A DNA stretch of 64,000 bases from Candidatus Aquiluna sp. XM-24bin5. GTDB taxonomy: Bacteria; Actinomycetota; Actinomycetia; Actinomycetales; Microbacteriaceae. A program made the translations under genes and the position numbers. The notes under the pieces are model-generated. The model ran no database searches. It saw only the letters and a list, made by a program, of their open reading frames with translations, and had not been told where the DNA came from. Below, piece by piece: positions 48,522-57,174 of this stretch. Positions within the stretch are counted from its first letter, which is position 1, and the number at the start of each line of letters is the position of its first letter. The stretch is taken from the NCBI GenBank assembly GCA_003149555.1, contig QCWE01000001.1:336546-400545 (forward strand), given 5' to 3'.

Positions 48522-49717
48522 TACGGTTTTGCGATCTTTGACTTGAGAGTCTCTGGAATTGCCTCCAGGTATGACTGGAGATTGCGCTTGGTCTCGCCCA
48601 CCGAGTCGCCACCAAACTTCTCGAGCACGGCATTTGCAATCACCAGTGCAACCATCGCCTCGACAACGATTCCAGATGCCGGGACTGCGCACACATCGCT
48701 GCGTTGATGGTGCGCAGTAGCCTTCTCGCCAGAGGCGGTGTCGATAGTCTCCAAAGCCTTTGGAACAGTGCTAATGGGCTTCATTCCAGCACGGACACGA
48801 ATCACCTCACCGTTGCTCATTCCGCCCTCTATGCCACCAGCGCGGTCCGTCTTCCTAGAAACCTCTCCGCCCTCTCTAGTGATTTCATCGTGTGCCACGG
48901 ATCCGCGGCGTTTGGTGGTTTCTAATCCATCGCCGATCTCGACTGACTTCATTGCCTGAATACCCATTACTGCGGCCGATAGCTGAGCATCAAGCCTGCG
49001 ATCCCAGTGGACGTAGCTCCCAATTCCAGGGGGCATACCGTATACGAGTGTTTCCACGACGCCACCTAGGGTGTCTCCTGACGAGTGACAGTCGTCGATT
49101 TCTGCAACCATTGCCTTAGAGGTCTGCTCGTCGAAACAGCGCAGCGGGTCAGCGTCAAGGGCGGGCAAGTCTTTCGGTCTTGGAAGAATCTGACTTGAAC
49201 TTGAGACAGGTCCAATCGCGACAGTGTGCGTTACAAGCTCGATACCAAGCTCTTTCAGAAAATTCTGCGCTATGCGACCCAGCGCTACCCTGGTTGCCGT
49301 CTCTCTGGCACTGGCCCTTTCAAGAACTGGCCTCGACTCATCAAACCCGTACTTCTGCATGCCCGTGAAGTCTGCGTGACCGGGTCTTGGTCGTGTGAGC
49401 TTGGCTGCTCTGCCGCCACTTAGCTCTTCTTCAGCAACAGGAGCGGCACTCATTACGGTCTCCCACTTAGGCCACTCAGTGTTTGCGATTCTTAGTGCGA
49501 CGGGCCCACCTTGAGTTAGACCGAACCTCACGCCTGTTGAGAGCGTGACCTCGTCCTGCTCAAACTTCATTCGCGCCCCACGACCGTAGCCAAGGCGTCT
49601 TCTCGCGAGAGCATCTTGGATGTCCTCCGCGAGCACAGGTACGCCAGCGGGGAGGCCCTCAATTACTCCGATAAGCTCAGGACCGTGAGATTCACCCGCT
49701 GTAAGCCACCTAATCAT
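48521..49717 (-). CDS. aroC: Chorismate synthase
   Basis: EPSP to chorismate, with reduced FMN. 398 residues. Signatures [18 protein letters not shown] at the start, [14 protein letters not shown] near residue 113, [11 protein letters not shown] near 136, [12 protein letters not shown] and [11 protein letters not shown]. The product feeds TrpE, encoded about 22 kb downstream in the same array. ATG 49717 with GGGAG upstream, four bases after aroE. Confidence 0.97.
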   Translation of the reverse strand: MIRWLTAGESHGPELIGVIEGLPAGVPVLAEDIQDALARRRLGYGRGARMKFEQDEVTLSTGVRFGLTQGGPVALRIANTEWPKWETVMSAAPVAEEELSGGRAAKLTRPRPGHADFTGMQKYGFDESRPVLERASARETATRVALGRIAQNFLKELGIELVTHTVAIGPVSSSSQILPRPKDLPALDADPLRCFDEQTSKAMVAEIDDCHSSGDTLGGVVETLVYGMPPGIGSYVHWDRRLDAQLSAAVMGIQAMKSVEIGDGLETTKRRGSVAHDEITREGGEVSRKTDRAGGIEGGMSNGEVIRVRAGMKPISTVPKALETIDTASGEKATAHHQRSDVCAVPASGIVVEAMVALVIANAVLEKFGGDSVGETKRNLQSYLEAIPETLKSKIAKP

Positions 49718-49721
49718 GCAA

Positions 49722-50480
49722 CTATTCTCCCATGCCCAGCGCTGTCCTCATGGCAGCAACTATTTCTGCCTCTGTAGAAAGCGGCTCCTCAATTGCACCA
49801 CCTCTGAAAAGTCGCTGCTGGCCTACGGCCTGCCAAAGCAGCATCTCCAGTCCAGAAATGGAACGCGGAAAGCCCTCTACCGGTGAGTTCGCATAAACAA
49901 CATCAAGCAAGGTGCCCCGATAGACTCCATCGGCTAACTCATGGATAACACCCTTGGGAACTGTGGAGATGACTAGATCCGCCTCCAGCACTTCGGTCAG
50001 CGATGCAACCACGGCCCCATAGGCCTGCGAAATAGCTGCGGCCTTATCTGTATTTCTGGCCCAGACCTTCACATCATGATCCTCAAATGCGACTGCGGCG
50101 CTTCTTGCGGTCGCACCGCTTCCTAGGATGCCGACGGACTTGAAATCCAGATCATTGACTGCATACTGCAGCCCCATGACGTCAGTGTTGTAGGCAAGCC
50201 AGGTGTCTTCATTCTTCACGAGCGTGTTTGCGGAACGAGTTGAGATGGCGAGAGGGTGAAGCTGGCTGGCAACATCTAAAGCCTCTTCTTTCAGCGGCAT
50301 CGTCAGTGACAGACCCATCCAGCTGGCATCAAGTGAGTTTGCGAACTCGCTGAGGCCCGAGGCAAGCTCAAGCGCCTCATAGCTCGCATCAATCCCCGAG
50401 CAGCCAAAAGCAGCTTTGTGAAGAACCGGGGAGAGCGAATGGCTTATAGGCGAGCCAAGCACCGCAAACTTGCTAGTCAT
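49722..50480 (-). CDS. aroE: Shikimate dehydrogenase
   Basis: Fourth shikimate step, NADP-dependent. 252 residues, slightly short (usual 270). Substrate site [19 protein letters not shown], catalytic Lys in LTMPLKEE near 64 and Asp in YNTDVMG near 100; Rossmann loop [14 protein letters not shown] near 120. ATG overlaps the mltG stop by 8 bases with AGGTTGG upstream. Confidence 0.94.
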   Translation of the reverse strand: MTSKFAVLGSPISHSLSPVLHKAAFGCSGIDASYEALELASGLSEFANSLDASWMGLSLTMPLKEEALDVASQLHPLAISTRSANTLVKNEDTWLAYNTDVMGLQYAVNDLDFKSVGILGSGATARSAAVAFEDHDVKVWARNTDKAAAISQAYGAVVASLTEVLEADLVISTVPKGVIHELADGVYRGTLLDVVYANSPVEGFPRSISGLEMLLWQAVGQQRLFRGGAIEEPLSTEAEIVAAMRTALGMGE

Positions 50481-51555
50481 CCCAACCTGGATTGTCTCTG
50501 AGCCACTGGCGATAAATCTCAGCAGCCCTCTCGTGCTCCGCCAGGGTCTCGGAGAAAACGGTCTCTCCAGTAGCGAGATTTATGGCTACAAAGTAAAGCC
50601 AATCCCCCACTGCAGGATTGACGGCAGCATCAATGGCGGTCGCGCCTGGCGAGCTTATTGGCCCAGGTGGTAGGCCCGGGTATACGTAAGTGTTGAAGGG
50701 ATTGTCGCTGTCGGCTAGGCCCTCTTGGAAGCTATCAATGGAACCCTCGTAGTAATACTTCACCGTTGGATCAGACTGGAGGGCAACGTTTTTCTCTAGG
50801 CGATTGTTGAAAACCGTTGAGATCTTGTACATGTCGTCCTCAGCCCGCCCCTCAAGCTGAATGATGGAAGCGAGAGTCAAGATGTCGAAGCCTGTCTCCA
50901 CATCTAGCCCTTGACCCTCTAGCTCAGCCTCCATGCGGGAAAGCATTGTGTCGATAATCGTTTGCGCATTCACCCCAGGGTCAAAGGTGTAGCTGGCGGG
51001 GAACAGCCAACCCTCAAGCGTTTCACCCGGATACACGTCATTAGCAGCTTCAATTGCAGATAGGAGCGCCTCTTCAGAAACCTCGAGCTCCTCAGTCAGA
51101 ACGTCCACAATCTCAACAAGCTGAAGTCCCTCAGGGATAGTGACTTGAACGACGACTCTGTTCTCCCCTGCTAACAGGATTTGAAGTGCCTCAAGCCCAG
51201 GAATCTTCGTAGGGAACTCATAGTGACCTGGGTAGATGGTCAGCTCCACGTTCAACATGTCGCGATAGATCGAATCAAAGCTTTTTATGACGTCTGCGTT
51301 TAGTAGCTTTCTTGCGACATCCTCTCCCGTGTCACCTTCCTCAATGACGATTACCGTCGGAGGACCCGGGTCACCGTCGTAGTCTTCAACTGTAAAGCGA
51401 CTTATCAGAGCCGAGACACCGCCTTCAAAGGCGTCTCGAAAAGTGAAGTAGCCTGCCGTCAGACCGCCTCCCACAATTGCGAGTGAAACTAGCGCAGCAA
51501 TCCAGGACTTAGAGCGCTTCGGAGGAGCATCGGTAGCTTCAAATTCATCAAGCAT
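50473..51555 (-). CDS. mltG: Endolytic murein transglycosylase MltG (YceG-like)
   Basis: Membrane-bound enzyme that cleaves nascent peptidoglycan glycan strands and sets their length. 360 residues: short cytosolic N-terminus, one helix at about 18-39, LysM-like part (VIEEGDTGEDVARKL), then the catalytic domain. ASIIQLEGR near residue 228 holds the glutamate that aligns with the catalytic E of the family; NRLEKNVALQSDPTVKYYY and PGLPPGPISSPG follow. ATG overlaps ruvX by 8 bases with GGAG six bases upstream. The mltG-aroE link is common in actinobacteria. Confidence 0.93.
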   Translation of the reverse strand: MLDEFEATDAPPKRSKSWIAALVSLAIVGGGLTAGYFTFRDAFEGGVSALISRFTVEDYDGDPGPPTVIVIEEGDTGEDVARKLLNADVIKSFDSIYRDMLNVELTIYPGHYEFPTKIPGLEALQILLAGENRVVVQVTIPEGLQLVEIVDVLTEELEVSEEALLSAIEAANDVYPGETLEGWLFPASYTFDPGVNAQTIIDTMLSRMEAELEGQGLDVETGFDILTLASIIQLEGRAEDDMYKISTVFNNRLEKNVALQSDPTVKYYYEGSIDSFQEGLADSDNPFNTYVYPGLPPGPISSPGATAIDAAVNPAVGDWLYFVAINLATGETVFSETLAEHERAAEIYRQWLRDNPGWDD

Positions 51556-51976
51556 CTATGTCTCCAATCTCAATTGCAACATGCGGTGACGAGAGTGCAA
51601 ATTCCAAGATTCCGCGAGCACTCTCCGCGTCTATAAGGGACTTAGATTCTTTGCTGCTCTTACCCACCTGGTGAAGATTGCGTTGGGCCGAGACCGTGGT
51701 GAGCCTCTCATCTACAAGTGAAATCTTGATCTCTGTGAGACTCGAGAGGTTGCGTGCAAAGTTGATTGCCAACTGAGAGCTCTTCGTCCTCTCACCGGAA
51801 AGAGAGAGTGGCAGTCCTACGAAGATACTCGAGACCCCTTTTTCCGCTGCTAGTGTTGCCAGATTCTGTTCGGCAGCCTCTGAAAACTCGACTACGCCAT
51901 GGGCTAGTGCGAGCGCCCCCTCTGAAAAGGCCACACCTATACGTGCAGCTCCAACGTCCAGGCCCATCGCTCTCAA
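51548..51976 (-). CDS. ruvX: RuvX / YqgF family Holliday-junction resolvase-like nuclease
   Basis: RNase H-fold protein, implicated in rRNA maturation and/or Holliday junction cleavage. 142 residues. GLDVGAARIGVAFSE at the start has the first catalytic Asp (D7); FVGLPLSLSGE near 52, VDERLTTVSAQRNL near 88 with the catalytic Glu, and IDAESARGILEFAL near 115 with the last Asp. ATGA overlap with alaS. Confidence 0.93.
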   Translation of the reverse strand: MRAMGLDVGAARIGVAFSEGALALAHGVVEFSEAAEQNLATLAAEKGVSSIFVGLPLSLSGERTKSSQLAINFARNLSSLTEIKISLVDERLTTVSAQRNLHQVGKSSKESKSLIDAESARGILEFALSSPHVAIEIGDIDA

Positions 51977-54606
51977 ACTTGCGCCTTCGCCTCCGCCAAA
52001 GCAACGTCCAGCTGGGATGTCTCGGGTCCGCCACCCTGAGCGAGGTCCTTTTTCCCGCCACCGCCGCCGCCAAGCACTCCGGCTGCCTGCTTGGCTATTG
52101 CACCAGAATCAAACCCTGCAGCTACGGCGTCTTGTCCCGCAGCAACCATTACCGTCGCGCGCCCTCCAGAAACTGCTCCTAGAATGATGACCGAGTCAGA
52201 ACCAAGGCGATCCCTAAGAGCAAGGACCAAAGAGCGAAGCCCCTCCGCATCCTGCTCTCCAACGTTGGCTGAAACGACTTCACGTCCATTCTGAGAAACC
52301 GCACTCTCAGCCAGGCTAGGTATTAGCGAAAGTGCTGCCTTGGCATTGGCCTCAGCCAACTGCTTTTGAGTCTTCTTCAGATCTTCAAGAGACTCGGCAA
52401 TCTTGGCTTCCACTTCGCCCACTGGCGCTTTGAAGGAGGCTGCAATTCTCCTAATCGACTCTCTTTGCTCAATCAGGGACTTTAGAGCCTTGAAGCCGAC
52501 CTCAGCCTCGATACGGCGGCTACCAGACCCGACTGAACTCTCGCCGGTAATTGAAACAAGTCCGATCTGCGCGGTCCTAGTTACGTGGGTACCACCGCAT
52601 AGCTCTCTGGACCAGGGTCCACCCACCTGGACTACTCGAACCATTTCGTCATAAGTCTCATCGAAGAGGGCAATTGCTCCCCAACTCCTGGCGTCTGGAA
52701 GCGTCATAAATCTTGCGCTTACGGCTAGGTCTGAGCGAATGGCCAGGTTCGATACTTCTTCAATTTCACTCTTTGTGGTCTCGCTGAGCGCCTCTCCCCA
52801 TGCGAAGTCAAGTCTCATGTAGCCGGGCTTGTTGAAAGACCCAGACTGCAAAGCCTGCGGGCCAAGAACCTGCCTCAAAGCAGCGTGAACAACGTGTGTC
52901 GCGCTGTGCGCCTGGCAAGCGCCAAGACGCCATTTAGGGTCTACCAGTGTTTGAGCGACCGAGCCTGTGGAAACTTCGCCAGACAGCACTCTCACGGTGT
53001 GTGAGAACAGGCCTCTAACTGGCTTCTGTACATCCAAGACCTCTAGTTCGAAGCCGTCTCCCCTGATCAGGCCGGCGTCTGCTGCCTGCCCACCAGACTC
53101 TGCATACAAAGAAGTTCGGTCAAGGATGATTTCGCCAATTTGATCTTGGGCAAGACTGGTTACGGCCGAGCCGTCTCGAACGAGTCCGAGGACTTTACCC
53201 TCGGTCTCTAGGGACTCGTAACCTTGGAAATCCGTTGCACCTGCAGATCGGAAGTCGCTGTACACCTGAAGCTGAGCACCACCGGACTTCTTCGCTTTCG
53301 AGTCTGCTTTGGCTCTCTCGCGCTGCTCCTGCATCAACTCATCAAAGCGCGACCTGTCAACCTCAAGACCGCTTTCCCCAGCAATCTCAACGGTTAGGTC
53401 AATTGGGAATCCATAGGTGTCATGGAGCAGGAAGGCAACATCGCCGTCAAGGATTTTCTTTGATTGCGAGATTGCGTCATTTAGCACTGCAGACCCCGTT
53501 TCCAATGTCTTGCGGAAACCAGCCTCCTCCGCAATTGCAGCTCGCTTTACCCTGTCATAGCTGTCCGACAGCTCAGGATAGGCATCCAGCATCGCTTCAT
53601 AGGATGCGTCAAAGAGAGATTCAAAGGTTGGCCTATCGATACCGAGCAACCGTAGAGCCCGAACCGAGCGCCTCAACAGACGGCGGAGCACATAGCCCCT
53701 GCCTTCATTTGAGGGGGTAACACCGTCACTCATCAGCATGAGCGAGGAACGAATGTGGTCTGCAATCACCCTCATCCGAACATCATCCTGCTCATCGGCG
53801 CCGTACTTCTTGCCGGAGAGAGAACTCACTAGATCGATTAGCGGCTTTACCTGGTCTATCTCATAGATGTTCTCGACGCCTTGAAGTAGGAAGGCAACTC
53901 GCTCGAGACCCATGCCAGTATCGATGTTTTTGCTAGGTAGCTCTCCAAGGATTTCGAAGTCGTCTTTTGTGCCGCCGTCGGCTCTCTCGTACTGCATGAA
54001 GACGAGATTCCATATCTCGATGTAACGATCCTCGTCCGCTTCTGGCCCGCCCTCTGAGCCATACTCGGGACCACGATCAAAATAGATCTCACTGCACGGA
54101 CCTGCTGGCCCACGCTGGCCGGTGGACCAGTAGTTATCAGCCATCCCGCGCTTTTGGATGCGCTCCAGAGGCACCTCAGTCTGGTCGAGCCAGTATTGAA
54201 TCGATTCGTCGTCGTCTTTGTATACAGTTACCCAAAGTCTCTCGGGGTCAAACCCATAACCGCCATCTTCGACCTTAGAAGTCAGTAGCTCCCAAGCAAA
54301 TGAGATTGCTTCTTTCTTGAAGTAATCGCCAAATGAGAAGTTCCCATTCATCTGGAAAAAGGTGCCGTGGCGGGTTGTCTTGCCGACCTCTTCAATGTCC
54401 AGGGTGCGAACGCACTTCTGGACACTTGTGGCGCGGTCGTAAGGAGCGGGCAGCAGCCCGGTCATGTAGGGAATGAATGGCACCATGCCAGCAACCGTGA
54501 ACATAAGCGTCGGATCTTGGCTGACCAACGAGGCACTGGGAACGACGGTGTGATTCTTCTTTTCGAAGAACTCAAGCCAACGCCGCTTAATTTCGGCGGT
54601 CTTCAT
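51973..54606 (-). CDS. alaS: Alanyl-tRNA synthetase
   Basis: Charges and edits tRNA-Ala. 877 residues. Class II core: motif 1 near the start (SLVSQDPTLMFTVAGM), motif 2 VRTLDIEEVGKTTRHGTFFQMNGNFSFGDYFK, motif 3 NIDTGMGLERVAFLLQG. Editing domain with zinc ligands HSATHVVH near 565 and CGGTHV near 667. C-Ala domain ends in a glycine-rich GGGGGGKKDLAQGGG. ATG follows directly on the stop of the 68-residue gene; GAAGAAG is the nearest SD-like run. No T-box is expected or seen. Confidence 0.98.
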   Translation of the reverse strand: MKTAEIKRRWLEFFEKKNHTVVPSASLVSQDPTLMFTVAGMVPFIPYMTGLLPAPYDRATSVQKCVRTLDIEEVGKTTRHGTFFQMNGNFSFGDYFKKEAISFAWELLTSKVEDGGYGFDPERLWVTVYKDDDESIQYWLDQTEVPLERIQKRGMADNYWSTGQRGPAGPCSEIYFDRGPEYGSEGGPEADEDRYIEIWNLVFMQYERADGGTKDDFEILGELPSKNIDTGMGLERVAFLLQGVENIYEIDQVKPLIDLVSSLSGKKYGADEQDDVRMRVIADHIRSSLMLMSDGVTPSNEGRGYVLRRLLRRSVRALRLLGIDRPTFESLFDASYEAMLDAYPELSDSYDRVKRAAIAEEAGFRKTLETGSAVLNDAISQSKKILDGDVAFLLHDTYGFPIDLTVEIAGESGLEVDRSRFDELMQEQRERAKADSKAKKSGGAQLQVYSDFRSAGATDFQGYESLETEGKVLGLVRDGSAVTSLAQDQIGEIILDRTSLYAESGGQAADAGLIRGDGFELEVLDVQKPVRGLFSHTVRVLSGEVSTGSVAQTLVDPKWRLGACQAHSATHVVHAALRQVLGPQALQSGSFNKPGYMRLDFAWGEALSETTKSEIEEVSNLAIRSDLAVSARFMTLPDARSWGAIALFDETYDEMVRVVQVGGPWSRELCGGTHVTRTAQIGLVSITGESSVGSGSRRIEAEVGFKALKSLIEQRESIRRIAASFKAPVGEVEAKIAESLEDLKKTQKQLAEANAKAALSLIPSLAESAVSQNGREVVSANVGEQDAEGLRSLVLALRDRLGSDSVIILGAVSGGRATVMVAAGQDAVAAGFDSGAIAKQAAGVLGGGGGGKKDLAQGGGPETSQLDVALAEAKAQV

Positions 54607-54813
54607 TTACTTCTTCGTGTTTGGGGTGCGCTTGGCGGGCTTGCTAAGTTCTTCCTCGCGCTCGCGATAGCCATCGGCCACGGCAGCACCAAAATCCTTT
54701 GCGGCCTCGTAGAGCTCATCAACGGCCTGTTGTGCCTTTGGGTTGTCCCTCAGCTGAACTACCGCGAAAGCGCCAAGCCCTATACCCGCTAAGAACCATG
54801 AAAGTCTTGACAT
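54607..54813 (-). CDS. Small membrane protein of unknown function upstream of alaS
   Basis: 68 residues: MSRLSWFLAGIGLGAFAVV forms one membrane helix (about 5-20), then a charged cytosolic part DELYEAAKDFGAAVADGYREREEEL and a basic tail KPAKRTPNTKK. I do not recognise a named family; similar short ORFs occur before alaS in Microbacteriaceae, and the helix-plus-amphipathic pattern resembles YtxH-like proteins. Strong SD GGAGG six bases before the ATG. It lies three bases after the DUF948 gene and abuts alaS. Confidence 0.72.
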   Translation of the reverse strand: MSRLSWFLAGIGLGAFAVVQLRDNPKAQQAVDELYEAAKDFGAAVADGYREREEELSKPAKRTPNTKK

Positions 54814-54816
54814 TTT

Positions 54817-55164
54817 CTACCTCCGCTTTCCCAGGGTCTTAGCTACACCCTGGACGACACCGACAAGTTTAGTTAGTGGTGCACCAACCGAGGCTGTGAA
54901 TACTGCAACCAGGGAATTGATATTCTCGGTGACCTGCTCGACATCCTCAGTGATCTGGTCGAAGCGCTTGAGCTGACGATTGGCCTCGGCCATGGTTGTT
55001 TTCGCTTCATCAAGCAGCGGCTCCAGCTCGTTGTTGAAGATACGCACGGTCCTTGCTGACTCGTCAATTAGGCGTCCGAGCTTCATCAACGGGAGCCCCA
55101 GGAAAAGCACCAGCAGCGCTATTGCGCCGCTGATGATAATTCCCGCTAGCTCGCCGCCGGACAA
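54817..55164 (-). CDS. DUF948 domain membrane protein
   Basis: 115 residues. One N-terminal membrane helix (about 8-28), then a long heptad-rich coiled coil (RLIDESARTVRIFNNELEPLLDEAKTTMAEANRQL) and a C-terminal ASVGAPLTKLVGVVQGVAKTLG. DUF948 proteins are of unknown function and usually sit beside a YtxH-like protein, as here. Start TTG at 55164 with AAGG seven bases upstream (the end of rpsD supplies it). Confidence 0.82.
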   Translation of the reverse strand: MSGGELAGIIISGAIALLVLFLGLPLMKLGRLIDESARTVRIFNNELEPLLDEAKTTMAEANRQLKRFDQITEDVEQVTENINSLVAVFTASVGAPLTKLVGVVQGVAKTLGKRR

Positions 55165-55168
55165 TTAC

Positions 55169-55798
55169 TTACCTTGCTGCGTAGTACTCAACAACGAGCT
55201 GAACATCACAAGTTACTGGAACTTCAGCGCGCTTTGGCTTGCGGACCAGTGTTGCGTGAAGCTTGTCGAGCTCAACTGACAGGTACTCGGGAACGGCTGG
55301 CAGGACATCTGCGTGACCGCCAGCGGCGGCTACCTGGAAAGGCTCGGTGCGCTCGCTCTTCTCGTGAACGTGAATCATCTGTCCAGGCTTCACCCTGAAA
55401 GAGGGTCTGTCTACACGCTGTCCGTCAACGAGAATGTGGCGGTGCACAACCAGCTGTCGAGCCTGAGCCATTGTGCGGGCAAAACCTGAACGAAGTACGA
55501 GTGCGTCAAGTCGCATCTCCAATAGCTCAACCAGTGTTTCACCTGTCAGGCCCTCGGTGCGCTTGGCCTCCTGGAAGGTCTTACGGAGCTGAGCCTCACG
55601 AATGCCGTACTGGGCACGTAGACGCTGCTTCTCCCTAAGTCGAACTGCGTAGTCAGAGTCTGACTTGCGCTTGGTGCGGCCGTGCTGTCCTGGCCCATAT
55701 GGGCGTTTCTCCATGTATTTCGCAGCTTTTGGGGTCAATGCAATCCCTAGAGAGCGCGAAAGGCGCGTCTTGCTGCGTGTTCTTGATGTCTTAGACAA
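55169..55798 (-). CDS. rpsD: 30S ribosomal protein S4
   Basis: Primary 16S-binding assembly protein. 209 residues. The N-terminal zinc cysteines are missing (zinc-independent C-minus type), followed by TPKAAKYMEKRPYGPGQHGR and YAVRLREKQRLRAQYG. The S4 RNA-binding fold is at RLDALVLRSGFARTMAQARQLVVHRHILVDG, about residues 90-120. I chose TTG 55798 (MSKTSRTRSK) because GAGAGG lies seven bases upstream; a TTG at 55813 would lie on top of that SD. First gene of the long array with a good promoter and a folded leader. rpsD stands alone here, outside the rpoA operon. Confidence 0.95.
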   Translation of the reverse strand: MSKTSRTRSKTRLSRSLGIALTPKAAKYMEKRPYGPGQHGRTKRKSDSDYAVRLREKQRLRAQYGIREAQLRKTFQEAKRTEGLTGETLVELLEMRLDALVLRSGFARTMAQARQLVVHRHILVDGQRVDRPSFRVKPGQMIHVHEKSERTEPFQVAAAGGHADVLPAVPEYLSVELDKLHATLVRKPKRAEVPVTCDVQLVVEYYAAR

Positions 55799-55830
55799 AA
55801 AGGTACCTCTCAAATAATTTGGTTTGGGTT

Positions 55831-55862
55831 TTGCTCGTCTTCCAGCCGCTGAAGCTGAGCAA
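55831..55862 (-). promoter_or_regulatory. Structured 5' leader hairpin of rpsD
   Basis: On the minus strand TTGCTC pairs with GAGCAA, and inside it CAGC pairs with GCTG. The predicted start site (about 55864) is just before the hairpin, so it would cap the 5' end of the mRNA. It may be a site for S4 autoregulation or only for stability. Confidence 0.4.
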
Positions 55863-55870
55863 CTCGCAAA

Positions 55871-55899
55871 ATCCTAGCAGCGATGGGCCTAGATGTCAC
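55871..55899 (-). promoter_or_regulatory. Promoter of rpsD
   Basis: Minus strand -35 GTGACA (55899-55894), 17-base spacer, -10 TAGGAT (55876-55871) with TGC before it. The best full promoter in the window. The -35 overlaps the end of rarA, just before its TAG. Confidence 0.72.
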
Positions 55900-57127
55900 T
55901 AGAGCCGAGAATCTTCCTAATTTGCTCTAACCGCTCCCCCAGGGTCTTCTCGAACCCATGAGTACTTGGCTTGAAGTAGGTACCGGCGTCTGAATACTCC
56001 TGCCTCACAATCCCAACATCCGAATCATGTGGGTAGACGTACCCAACTGCCCCGGTCGACCTAAGGTGTGGGGGCACCGGAGAAAAATTTCCGTCCCTTA
56101 CCTGCTCAATCGCGGAATCAATTGCCAGATAGGCCCGGTTGGACTTCGGCGCTAGGGCTAGGTAGATGGTCGTCTCGGCTAGTGGAATTCGACCCTCGGG
56201 CATTCCGATCTTCTCAACAACAGAGGCACAGGCCTCGGCAACAACCATGGCTTGCGGGTCCGCCAGCCCAATGTCCTCGCTGGCGAGAATCATTAGACGT
56301 CGTGCTATGAATCGTGGATCCTCGCCCCCGACAATCATTCGGGCTAGGTAGTGCAGAGCACTGTCCACATCCGATCCTCTTACACTCTTTATGAATGCAG
56401 AAATGGTGTCGTAATGCTGATCCCCTGTGGCGTCATAAGCAATAGCGTGGGCTGCCGTTTCCTTGATGAGCTCGAGGGTTAGGTTCTTTACTCCTCGACT
56501 GGCTGCGGCTTCGAAGAGCGAAAGCGCCCTTCTCGCATCACCTTGCGAGACAGCAGCGAGGTAATCGAGGGCATCGTCTTCTACCTTCAAGGATTTAAAC
56601 TCGGGTTCCATCCGAGCCCGCTCGAGGATGGTCAGTATGTCTTCCTCTTGCAATGGTGAAAGTTCAATTACAAGTGACCGAGAAATTAGTGGTTTTATCA
56701 CGCTGAAACTGGGGTTCTCGGTGGTCGCGGCCACCAGAGTTATAACGCCAGATTCCACGGCCCCTAGCAGGGAGTCCTGCTGGGCCTTGCTGAACCGGTG
56801 AATCTCATCAAGAAAGAGAACGGTGGGCCTTTCAAAGCTATCTCGTAAGTTACGCGCCTCTTGGATTACTTCTCTTACTTGCGAGACGCTTGAGTCAATT
56901 GCGCTGAGCTCTACATACTTTGCTCTTCCGCTAACTGAGATCAATCTCGCCAGAGTAGTTTTCCCACTACCGGGTGGTCCCCAGAGCAACACAGAGCACA
57001 TGGAGCCACCCTCCTGGCCACCTACGAGGCGTGACAGGGGTCCATTTGGCACCAGGGCAGACTTCTGGCCCACAAAATCATCTATGGACTTGGGCCTGAG
57101 CCTTTCGGCAAGTGGTTGCTGAGACAC
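55889..57127 (-). CDS. rarA: Replication-associated recombination protein A (RarA/MgsA) AAA+ ATPase
   Basis: Clamp-loader-like AAA+ protein acting at stalled forks. 412 residues. PLAERLRPKSIDDFVGQ at the start, Walker A near residues 50-57 (GPPGSGKT), Walker B FLDEIHRFSK, sensor 1 ATTENPSF, then the tetramer domain with EDIGLADPQAM and YVYPHDSD near the end. I chose GTG 57127 because TACAAT ends exactly six bases before it (leaderless pattern); the GTG at 57148 would add seven residues (MEEYNRR) with no SD. alaS and rarA are also close in M. tuberculosis. Confidence 0.93.
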   Translation of the reverse strand: MSQQPLAERLRPKSIDDFVGQKSALVPNGPLSRLVGGQEGGSMCSVLLWGPPGSGKTTLARLISVSGRAKYVELSAIDSSVSQVREVIQEARNLRDSFERPTVLFLDEIHRFSKAQQDSLLGAVESGVITLVAATTENPSFSVIKPLISRSLVIELSPLQEEDILTILERARMEPEFKSLKVEDDALDYLAAVSQGDARRALSLFEAAASRGVKNLTLELIKETAAHAIAYDATGDQHYDTISAFIKSVRGSDVDSALHYLARMIVGGEDPRFIARRLMILASEDIGLADPQAMVVAEACASVVEKIGMPEGRIPLAETTIYLALAPKSNRAYLAIDSAIEQVRDGNFSPVPPHLRSTGAVGYVYPHDSDVGIVRQEYSDAGTYFKPSTHGFEKTLGERLEQIRKILGSSDI

Positions 57128-57133
57128 ACGCCG

Positions 57134-57139
57134 ATTGTA
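57134..57139 (-). promoter_or_regulatory. Predicted -10 element of leaderless rarA
   Basis: TACAAT on the minus strand, a near-consensus -10, six bases (CGGCGT) before the GTG at 57127. It diverges from the cyclophilin promoter. Confidence 0.6.
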
Positions 57140-57149
57140 TTCCTCCACC

Positions 57150-57155
57150 TAGAAT
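57150..57155 (+). promoter_or_regulatory. Predicted -10 element of the cyclophilin gene
   Basis: TAGAAT on the plus strand. Start near 57162 would give a short leader with GGAGAG before the ATG at 57175, like the thioesterase gene. No -35 is clear. Confidence 0.5.
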
Positions 57156-57174
57156 TACCTGCTGGAGAGTGAGC

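Noticed and set aside
50473..51555. MltG catalytic site seemed altered (ASIIQLEG against ASIVEKET)
   Set aside because: The conserved Glu is the seventh residue of the motif and is present; Q at the fifth is common in the family.
53235..53720. 161-codon plus-strand open frame
   Set aside because: Antisense to alaS, rich in His/Gln/Pro/Ser as expected of a shadow frame.
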